Below, piece by piece: positions 1-5,372 of a stretch of DNA of 5,372 nucleotides (position 1 is its first letter; the number at the start of each line of letters is the position of its first letter). The position numbers were made by a program, and so were the translations under genes. The notes under the pieces are model-generated. The model searched no databases, was not told where the DNA came from, and saw only the letters and a program-made list of their open reading frames with translations. The DNA is from Campylobacterota bacterium (GTDB lineage: Bacteria; Campylobacterota; Campylobacteria; Campylobacterales; Sulfurovaceae), in contig JAADDP010000085.1 in the NCBI GenBank assembly GCA_013153825.1, positions 1 to 5,372 of the forward strand, in the 5' to 3' direction.

Positions 1-28
1 CAGAGTAAAATAGTAAATATAGATTATA

Positions 29-48
29 GAAGGGTAACAGAGGTATTG
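29..48 (+). promoter_or_regulatory. Probable translation start region: TTG start with purine-rich leader
   Basis: GAAGGG lies at 29-34, 11 bases before the TTG at 46, and AGAGG at 39-43 lies only 2 bases before it. Neither has ideal spacing, which suggests modest initiation. There is no in-frame ATG or GTG between 1 and 45, and no in-frame stop. The TTG is preferred because the next residues (ARRVRV) match the start of the transposase family. Confidence 0.45.
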
Positions 49-711
49 GCTAGAAGAGTTAGAGTTTTTATCAAAAATACAGCTCAACATGTAGTTTTAA
101 AAGGTCTATATGGTTCAACTATATTTAGAGATGAACTCGACTATATAATTTTTATGTCTATAATAAAGGATATAAGAGGTTTAATCGATATTCACTCATA
201 TGTATTGATGCCAAACTACTTTGAATTTGTAGCCACTCCACTCGGTGAGGATTCTCTATCAAAATTTATGCAGAGTCTTGGTAGAAGATATGTTAGATAC
301 TTCAATAATAAATATAATAGAAGAGGGACACTATGGGGTGGAAGATATAAATCATCTATTGTTGAGGAGTCATATCTTCTATATGTAATGAGATATATCG
401 AGCATCTCCCATATAGCGAAGGTATAGTTGATGAACCTACTCTGTATAAATATAGCAGTATCCACTGTAATCTATTAAATGAGAGAGATAATCTAATTAG
501 CCACCATATAGTATATAGGAGACTTGGAAATCGAGATGTAGATAGAATAAAACTCTACTCACAAATATTCTATATGGATGGTAAATATGATAATTTTATA
601 GAGAGGTGTCTCAATAAACAGCTTATAACCGGTAGTTTAGATTATATAAAACATATCGAGCAGTTGGTAGGTTTGAGATTGAGAGAGAAGAAGAGGGGAA
701 GACCCAAAAAG
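46..711 (+). other. Domain: REP-associated tyrosine transposase-like (Y1/HUH), metal-site histidines lost
   Basis: This is residues 1-222 of the fusion. It spans the full length of the long-form REP transposases, including the region after the catalytic core: ISHHIVYRRLG at 151-161, GSLDYIKHIEQLVG at 196-209 and the basic RGRPKK at 217-222. In active members MPN is followed by H-x-H; here codons 217-225 read Tyr-Phe-Glu. No REP palindrome or IS end was seen nearby, and the domain is in frame with a conserved-looking SapC domain, so it reads as a domesticated domain rather than a mobile element. Confidence 0.85.
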
Positions 712-1437
712 ATTAAATATAAAGGAAAAAGAATGTATAAAAGATTGGTAGTGTTGGATAAGAAGAGCCATAAGGATTTAAAAGTTAACCCTATGAGGGA
801 TTTAAACTTTGCTAAGGGTGTAGCTTTTGTGCCTATTTTAGCTAAAGAGGTTGAACTGGTTGGAAAGGAGTTTCCTATAGTATTCACTGCAGGAGATAAC
901 CCATCTATAGTTGCACTTGTCTCTCTTGGTGGTGAGAACTTAGCAATTAATAGCGATGGCAAATGGATTACAAATTATGTTCCTGCATCAATTAGAAAAT
1001 ACCCTTTTGCAATTACATCTGTGAAGGATAATCCTAAACAGAAAATTATACTAATTGATGAGGAGTCTCCTTTAGTATCCGTTAAAGATGGAAACTCTCT
1101 ATTTATGGAAGATGGCAGTCAGAGTGATATTCTTAAACGTGCTATCAAATTTCTATCAGATTATGATAGAGATATGGAGATAACCAAGAGGGTAGCTAAA
1201 ATTATAGAGAGCAGTGGAGTTCTTGAAGAGAGAGAGATATCTATCGGAGAGGGTGACGAGAAGCATATTTTGGTAAATGGATTTAAAGTTGTAAATAGAG
1301 ATAAATTGAATAACCTTAGTGATGATATATTGGCAAATTGGGTTAGAAAAGGCTTTATAACACTAATAGATGCACATATAAAATCGTTGAATGGAATTGA
1401 TAGACTGTTTGATTTGGCACAGAAGAGACAAAGTTAA
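46..1437 (+). CDS. Fusion protein: catalytically degenerate REP-type Y1 transposase domain + SapC family domain
   Basis: 463 residues in two clear parts. Residues 1-222 follow the whole REP-associated tyrosine transposase (IS200-like Y1) pattern: MARRVRV start, HVVLKG at 15-20, YVLMPN at 52-57, YVRYFN at 82-87, GTLWGGRYKS at 94-103, MRYIEHLP at 115-122, YSSI at 136-139, and the usual basic RGRPKK end at 217-222. The HxH metal site that normally follows MPN is Y58-F-E60, so strand nicking is unlikely; the candidate nucleophile Tyr82 remains. Residues 230-463 are a full SapC domain (PF07277-like): HKDLKV near 242, FVPILAKE at 261-268, FPIVF at 276-280, GENLAINSDGKW at 296-307, YVPASIRKYPF at 311-321, SLFMEDG at 351-357, and a GFKVVN/GFITLIDAH tail. 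It is the first gene of a type I secretion operon, as sapC is in Campylobacter fetus. The biochemical role of SapC is unknown to me; nucleic-acid binding by the N-terminal part is inference. The start is TTG, chosen because it matches the family's MAR start; the frame is open to the left edge, so a longer N-terminus cannot be excluded. An automatic annotator could call it either transposase or SapC. Confidence 0.85.
   Translation: MARRVRVFIKNTAQHVVLKGLYGSTIFRDELDYIIFMSIIKDIRGLIDIHSYVLMPNYFEFVATPLGEDSLSKFMQSLGRRYVRYFNNKYNRRGTLWGGRYKSSIVEESYLLYVMRYIEHLPYSEGIVDEPTLYKYSSIHCNLLNERDNLISHHIVYRRLGNRDVDRIKLYSQIFYMDGKYDNFIERCLNKQLITGSLDYIKHIEQLVGLRLREKKRGRPKKIKYKGKRMYKRLVVLDKKSHKDLKVNPMRDLNFAKGVAFVPILAKEVELVGKEFPIVFTAGDNPSIVALVSLGGENLAINSDGKWITNYVPASIRKYPFAITSVKDNPKQKIILIDEESPLVSVKDGNSLFMEDGSQSDILKRAIKFLSDYDRDMEITKRVAKIIESSGVLEEREISIGEGDEKHILVNGFKVVNRDKLNNLSDDILANWVRKGFITLIDAHIKSLNGIDRLFDLAQKRQS
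721..735 (+). promoter_or_regulatory. Internal Shine-Dalgarno-like site and ATG at the domain boundary
   Basis: AAAGGA at 721-726 is followed by 6 bases and ATG at 733-735, in frame with the SapC domain. The position falls between the end of the transposase-like domain (711) and the first SapC residues. Spacing and sequence are comparable with the ribosome binding sites of the downstream genes in the same operon. Confidence 0.45.
733..1437 (+). other. Domain and possible separate product: SapC (234 residues from internal ATG)
   Basis: From Met230 the remaining 234 residues are about the usual length of a stand-alone SapC protein (roughly 230-250). The segment beginning MYKRLVVLDKKSHKDLKV resembles the usual N-terminus of free SapC proteins. 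The ATG at 733 is preceded by AAAGGA at 721-726 with a 6-base spacer, so translation could begin here independently. The domain match is strong; production of the short form is inference. In Campylobacter fetus the gene lies directly before the S-layer secretion genes sapDEF. Confidence 0.5.
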
Positions 1438-1453
1438 AATTTAGGAGATAAAG

Positions 1454-3244
1454 ATGGGTTTACCCAACCGAAAAGAGAGTAGAGGAGAGCTTAGAAAGGC
1501 TCTATTTAAAGCTAAAACAGCCTTTTTGATGGGTGGCTTCTTTAGTATGTTTATAAACCTTTTAATGTTAGTTCCTCCTCTATATATGTTACAACTCTAT
1601 GATAGGGTTGTAACAAGTAGAAGTGTTGAAACCTTTATAATGATAACTGCTCTTGTCATAGTTCTATTTATAACCCTAGCCCTTTTAGAGATGGTTCGTT
1701 CAAGAATTCTTGTTAGAGTTGGAAATAAGATAGATGAGATATTGAGCGGAAGGGTATTCAATGCTCTATTTAAATTGGCAGAGAAACATCCAGGAAGAGC
1801 TTCATCATCTGCCTTATCCGATTTAACTCAAATTAGACAGTTTTTAACTGGAAATGGAATGTTTGCATTTTTTGATGCACCTTGGTTACCTGTATATATC
1901 GCCGTTCTCTTTCTATTTCACCCATATTATGGATACTTTGCCATATTTTCAGCAATAATACTCTTAATAATAGCTATAGCAAATAACTACTCCACAAAGG
2001 AGAAGTTAAAAGAGGCAAATAAGGCTAACTCATCTGCGATGCTATTTGTAGGGAATAATCTAAGAAATGCAGAGGTTATACATGCTCTAGGTATGAAGGA
2101 GAATATAAAAAAGAGATGGCAGAAAAAGCATTTTAAATTTTTAAATAAGCAGAGTAGTGCAAGTGTATATGCAGGAGTCTGGAGTAACATATCTAAAATT
2201 AGTAGAATGATGTTCCAATCATTAATGTTGGGATTAGGTGCATACCTCGTTATTAAAAATGAGGTTACGTCAGGTATGATGATAGCTGGTTCAATTACAC
2301 TTGGAAGAGCATTAGCTCCATTAGATTTAATGGTAAATACATGGAAACAGTTTAGTGGTGCAAGGTCTGCATATAGCCGATTAAATGCTCTTCTCGATGA
2401 TTTCCCTGAAGACAAGGAGTATATGGAGCTTCCTCCACCAAAAGGTGAATTGCTATTAGAGCAGGTTGTGGTAGTGCCTCCTAACTCTAAACTCCCATCA
2501 ATTAAAGGGATATCGATGAAGATAGATAAGGGTGATATTGTCGGTATTATAGGGCCTAGTGCCTCCGGAAAATCATCTCTTGCTAGAGCTATTTTAGGAA
2601 TATGGCCTCTTCATAATGGAAAAGTTAGATTGGATAAGGCAGATATATCTCAATGGGATAAAGTTAAACTTGGTAAATATATAGGTTATCTACCACAAGA
2701 TATAGAGCTTTTTGAAGGGACAATAAGTGAGAATATTGCACGATTTGGGGAGGTTGATGCTAAAAAAGTTATAGATGCCTCTATGAAAGCTGGAGTTCAT
2801 GAGATGATATTGAGACTACCAGAAGGGTATGATACTATAATTGGAGCTGGAGGAGCTACACTATCAGGAGGACAGAGGCAGAGGGTTGCACTAGCTAGAG
2901 CATTATATGATAATCCCGTTCTTGTAGTTTTAGATGAGCCTAACTCAAATCTGGATGAGGTTGGAGAGGTTGGATTAATACAGGCCATAAATAGCCTTAA
3001 ACAGAATGGTAGTACAGTTATTATAATTACCCATAGAACTAATATATTAAAGGTTACAAATAGATTGGCAGTTGTTAAAAATGGGCTATTAGAGATGTAT
3101 GGAACTACTAATGAGGTTCTAATAAAGTTGAGACAGAGTGCAAATTCAAATAGAGCAACTCAACAAAAACAGAATCAGAAAAGTGCTAATGTAAAACCTA
3201 CAATGCAGAGGGTCACTCTGAGTAAACCGACAAGTCAAGGATAA
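1454..3244 (+). CDS. Type I secretion system permease/ATPase (PrtD/SapD-like ABC transporter)
   Basis: 596 residues, normal for the PrtD/LapB-type family. This inner-membrane ABC exporter uses ATP to drive one-step secretion of a protein with a C-terminal signal. The transmembrane half (about residues 20-310) opens with LLMLVPPLYMLQLYDRVV, a typical family sequence, and has hydrophobic stretches near 24-43, 60-80, 145-175 and 253-285. The ATPase half shows Walker A GPSASGKSS at 367-375, Q-loop Gln415, signature LSGGQRQR at 470-477, Walker B VVLDEP with Glu495, D-loop SNLD at 498-501 and switch His527; all key residues are intact. No N-terminal C39 peptidase domain is present, so no leader processing is expected. 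The tail after about residue 560 is polar, rich in Gln, Asn, Ser and Lys, and of unknown use. AGGAGA at 1443-1448 sits 5 bases before the ATG. It begins 16 bases after the SapC fusion gene and ends 3 bases before the adaptor gene. By position it corresponds to Campylobacter fetus sapD. Confidence 0.95.
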   Translation: MGLPNRKESRGELRKALFKAKTAFLMGGFFSMFINLLMLVPPLYMLQLYDRVVTSRSVETFIMITALVIVLFITLALLEMVRSRILVRVGNKIDEILSGRVFNALFKLAEKHPGRASSSALSDLTQIRQFLTGNGMFAFFDAPWLPVYIAVLFLFHPYYGYFAIFSAIILLIIAIANNYSTKEKLKEANKANSSAMLFVGNNLRNAEVIHALGMKENIKKRWQKKHFKFLNKQSSASVYAGVWSNISKISRMMFQSLMLGLGAYLVIKNEVTSGMMIAGSITLGRALAPLDLMVNTWKQFSGARSAYSRLNALLDDFPEDKEYMELPPPKGELLLEQVVVVPPNSKLPSIKGISMKIDKGDIVGIIGPSASGKSSLARAILGIWPLHNGKVRLDKADISQWDKVKLGKYIGYLPQDIELFEGTISENIARFGEVDAKKVIDASMKAGVHEMILRLPEGYDTIIGAGGATLSGGQRQRVALARALYDNPVLVVLDEPNSNLDEVGEVGLIQAINSLKQNGSTVIIITHRTNILKVTNRLAVVKNGLLEMYGTTNEVLIKLRQSANSNRATQQKQNQKSANVKPTMQRVTLSKPTSQG

Positions 3245-3247
3245 CCA

Positions 3248-4555
3248 ATGGGTCATATAGAAGATATAGAAGAGTCAAAAATGCCATCTAGTAATACAGC
3301 CCCTGCAATAATGTTTGGGCTGACCGTTGTATTCCTAGTGTTTGGAGTTATTGGAGGATGGATGTATTATGCCCCACTAGATAGCTCATCTGTAGCAATA
3401 GGTAGTGTATCTGCCGGTTCTGCGAAAAAGACTGTAGAGCATCTAGATGGAGGTATTATTAAGAAGATATATGTAAAGGATGGGGATAGCGTCGAGAAGG
3501 GCGATATCTTAATAGAGTTAGAGGATATCCAGTTGAAAGAGACATTAAACTCTTTAGAATCACAATATCAAGATGCCTTAGCACTCCTAAATAGGCTTGA
3601 GGCTCAAAGAGATAATAGAGATAGTATAGAGTTCTCAAAAGATATAAAAGATAAGACTCTAATAGATACACAAAATAGCATATTCTATACAACCAAGAAA
3701 TCTCTACGTGATGAGGATATCATCACCCAAAAGAGAATTGTTCAGATAAAAAAGCAGATTAAATCCCTTGAAGCTCTGATAGATAGTAGAGAGAGGAGAC
3801 TGTTTATTGTACAAAAAGAGAAGAGAGAGCAGAGAGAGCTGTTTGATGAACAGCTTGTGGATAAGATACGACTTCAAGAGCTTGAGAAAGAGGAGAGTGA
3901 TATCGAGGGGGAGATAGCAAGTAAACTCGCAGATATAGCTAGATTGAGAGAGCAGATAAGTGAATTAAAGACTCAACAGTTACTCAGAAAAAAGCAGTTT
4001 AAAGAGGAGGTTCTGGAGAATATTGTCCAGACAAAAATTAAAATTGAAGATTTAAAATCTCGTATAGTATCTACAAAAGATAAACTGGAGAGGACAAAGA
4101 TTTTAGCTCCGACATCTGGAATTATAGTTGGTCTCAAAAAACACACGGTGGGTGGAGTTATTGGTAGAGGAGAAGAGATACTTGAAATTGTTCCGAAGGA
4201 TTCTAAACTTCTAGTACTTGCTAGAGTAAATACTACGGATATAGATAGGGTTAAAATTGGACAGTATGCAGATCTTATGTTTCCAGCATTTAACATGAGA
4301 ATAGTTCATATCATTGAGGGGAAAGTTATAGGGGTATCTGCCGATATATTTGAGGATAAGGCAACCAGGGAACAATATTATGAGGCAAAGATAGAGCTTA
4401 CCAAAAATGGTGAAGATGAGCTTAAGAGAAATGGATTCATACTAATATCTGGTATGCCTGCAACAGTAATGATTAAACTTGAGAGGAGAACCACATTGGA
4501 GTATCTCATCAAACCTTTTAAAGATATGGTGATAAAGGGATTTAATGAAGAGTAG
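3248..4555 (+). CDS. HlyD family type I secretion periplasmic adaptor (PrtE/SapE-like)
   Basis: 435 residues, the usual length for the family. This membrane fusion protein bridges the ABC exporter and the outer-membrane channel. A short cytoplasmic N-terminus is followed by one transmembrane segment at about 19-41. Next come the first half of the lipoyl domain (about 60-93, with GGIIKKIYVKDGDSVEKGD) and a long charged coiled-coil hairpin at about 95-283. The second lipoyl half follows (about 285-316, with APTSGIIVGL), then a beta-barrel region ending in the family-typical GMPATVMIKLERRTTLEYL segment from 402, followed by IKPF. AAGGA at 3237-3241 lies 6 bases before the ATG, inside the end of the ABC transporter gene; a later ATG at 3281 is less well placed. 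The tight spacing on both sides suggests coupled translation and balanced production of the complex. It corresponds in position to Campylobacter fetus sapE. Its substrate cannot be told from the sequence. Confidence 0.95.
   Translation: MGHIEDIEESKMPSSNTAPAIMFGLTVVFLVFGVIGGWMYYAPLDSSSVAIGSVSAGSAKKTVEHLDGGIIKKIYVKDGDSVEKGDILIELEDIQLKETLNSLESQYQDALALLNRLEAQRDNRDSIEFSKDIKDKTLIDTQNSIFYTTKKSLRDEDIITQKRIVQIKKQIKSLEALIDSRERRLFIVQKEKREQRELFDEQLVDKIRLQELEKEESDIEGEIASKLADIARLREQISELKTQQLLRKKQFKEEVLENIVQTKIKIEDLKSRIVSTKDKLERTKILAPTSGIIVGLKKHTVGGVIGRGEEILEIVPKDSKLLVLARVNTTDIDRVKIGQYADLMFPAFNMRIVHIIEGKVIGVSADIFEDKATREQYYEAKIELTKNGEDELKRNGFILISGMPATVMIKLERRTTLEYLIKPFKDMVIKGFNEE
4535..4547 (+). promoter_or_regulatory. 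Ribosome binding site for the TolC-like gene, inside the adaptor gene
   Basis: AAGGGA at 4535-4540 stands 4 bases before the ATG at 4545. This decides the start: it yields a proper signal peptide and an 11-base overlap with the end of the adaptor gene, a layout typical of translational coupling. Confidence 0.7.
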
Positions 4556-5372
4556 AAAATTTATACTATTTTTACTATTCTCAACTCTATCCACTGCTCA
4601 GGTTATATCCATAAGTGAAGCCTATGCACTTGCTCTCAAGAATTCTAAAGAGCTTAAGGCATCCAGATATCAGATTGAGGCGAATAGAGAGCAGTTGAAT
4701 CAGGCAGAAGCTATGCTATACCCTCAAATATACTTCTCAACATCATATGGAAAGAAGGGTTATGGGGATAGAGATTCAGGCTCAATCTCAACATACTCAA
4801 TATCTGTAAGCGAGACAATCTTCGATGTATATAAAATGAGCAAAATTGATATAGAGAAGAGTAAAATCGAGATTGATAGATATAAGTTTGAGATGGAGAA
4901 GCAGAATTTAGCAAATAGGGTATTAACCCTATATATGAATATATTGAAATCTAAAAATAAACTTGAGGTATATAGAGCCTATATAGATGCGAAGGAGAAG
5001 AGAGTTCAACTATTGGATAAGAAGCTCTCTATGAGGCTATCGACCAAGAGTGAACTTCTACAGGGTGAGGTGGATTACCACTTCTCTCTTATGGATTTAA
5101 AGAGAGAGAAGAAGAGTATCAGAGTTAATAGATTGAAGTTGAGACATCTCGTTGGTCTGGATAATATAGAGATTCCCAATATAGATTTAGAGCTTATTGA
5201 TGAGAGCCTCATATCGGATATGAGGACTATAATAGATGGAAATAGAGATAATTTTGAAAAAAATATTAGAATAATGGAGTCTGAAGCTGAAGTTGAACTA
5301 TCAAAGCAGTATATAAATAGTGCTAGAAGTGAACATCTTCCAAGTGTAAATCTTAATGCTCAATACTCTAAG
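4545..5372 (+). CDS. TolC family outer-membrane protein (PrtF/SapF-like), 3' end outside window
   Basis: 276 codons are visible with no stop before the right edge; complete members are about 400-480 residues, so roughly 60 percent is present. It forms the outer-membrane channel and periplasmic tunnel of the type I system. A signal peptide is clear: MKSRK, a hydrophobic core at about 6-15, and likely cleavage after STA at 16-18. The mature protein begins ISISEAYALALKNS (21-34), the usual TolC-family opening helix. LYPQIYFSTSYG (58-69) and HLPSVNLNAQYSK (264-276) are the equivalent starts of beta-strand segments in the two internal repeats, separated by long charged helices at about 100-200 and 225-262. 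The start overlaps the adaptor gene by 11 bases. It corresponds in position to Campylobacter fetus sapF. No frameshift is visible in the part present. Confidence 0.93.
   Translation, partial: MKSRKFILFLLFSTLSTAQVISISEAYALALKNSKELKASRYQIEANREQLNQAEAMLYPQIYFSTSYGKKGYGDRDSGSISTYSISVSETIFDVYKMSKIDIEKSKIEIDRYKFEMEKQNLANRVLTLYMNILKSKNKLEVYRAYIDAKEKRVQLLDKKLSMRLSTKSELLQGEVDYHFSLMDLKREKKSIRVNRLKLRHLVGLDNIEIPNIDLELIDESLISDMRTIIDGNRDNFEKNIRIMESEAEVELSKQYINSARSEHLPSVNLNAQYSK

Noticed and set aside
1..45. A promoter upstream of the first gene
   Set aside because: AT-rich stretches such as TATAGA occur, but in such AT-rich sequence they are expected by chance, and no paired -35 or -24/-12 element could be assigned.
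46..711. An active IS200/IS605 or REP-type mobile element
   Set aside because: The H-x-H metal site is missing, the domain is joined in frame to SapC, and no hairpin ends, REP palindromes or target-site signs were seen around it.
1987..2415. Minus-strand open frame of 142 codons, and similar ones at 642-962, 2797-2988, 3459-3692, 3973-4296 and 4711-4914
   Set aside because: Each lies wholly opposite a well-supported + strand gene, has no recognisable domain, and has the composition expected of an antisense shadow.
3245..3247. Terminator or attenuator between operon genes
   Set aside because: The gaps are 16 and 3 bases and the last junction overlaps, leaving no room for a hairpin outside coding sequence; none was seen.
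3781..3960. Repeated GAGAGA-type purine runs as a DNA repeat or phase-variable tract
   Set aside because: They are short, imperfect and in a region encoding a Glu/Arg/Lys-rich coiled coil, so codon composition explains them. Similar runs occur across all genes here.

Overview
The window looks like part of a low-GC bacterial chromosome, with many ATA (Ile) and AGA/AGG (Arg) codons and almost no space between genes. Gene content and order (SapC, ABC transporter, HlyD adaptor, TolC protein) match the sapC-sapD-sapE-sapF arrangement known from Campylobacter fetus, where a type I secretion system exports the S-layer protein. A Campylobacterota host is therefore the best guess, but this is an inference from codon use and synteny.

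Layout: one tightly packed operon, all on the + strand. Positions 46-1437 encode an unusual two-domain protein. Its N-terminal half is a complete REP-associated tyrosine transposase-like (Y1/HUH) domain whose two metal-binding histidines are gone. Its C-terminal half is a complete SapC-family domain. After 16 bases comes a PrtD/SapD-type ABC permease-ATPase (1454-3244), then 3 bases later an HlyD/SapE-type periplasmic adaptor (3248-4555). A TolC/SapF-type outer-membrane protein starts at 4545, overlaps the adaptor by 11 bases, and runs off the right edge. No promoter, terminator, tRNA, CRISPR or insertion-sequence end was seen. There is no gene-free stretch over 45 bases.

How the genes would work together: the last three products form the inner-membrane motor, periplasmic bridge and outer-membrane channel of a type I secretion machine. 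The ABC protein has no N-terminal peptidase domain, so the expected substrate is a protein with an uncleaved C-terminal signal, such as an S-layer, RTX or protease-like protein. The substrate gene is not in this window. The role of SapC proteins is not settled. The point of most interest is the fusion of SapC to a domesticated-looking transposase domain, with a Shine-Dalgarno-like sequence and an internal ATG exactly at the domain boundary. The locus could thus make both the fusion and a free SapC.
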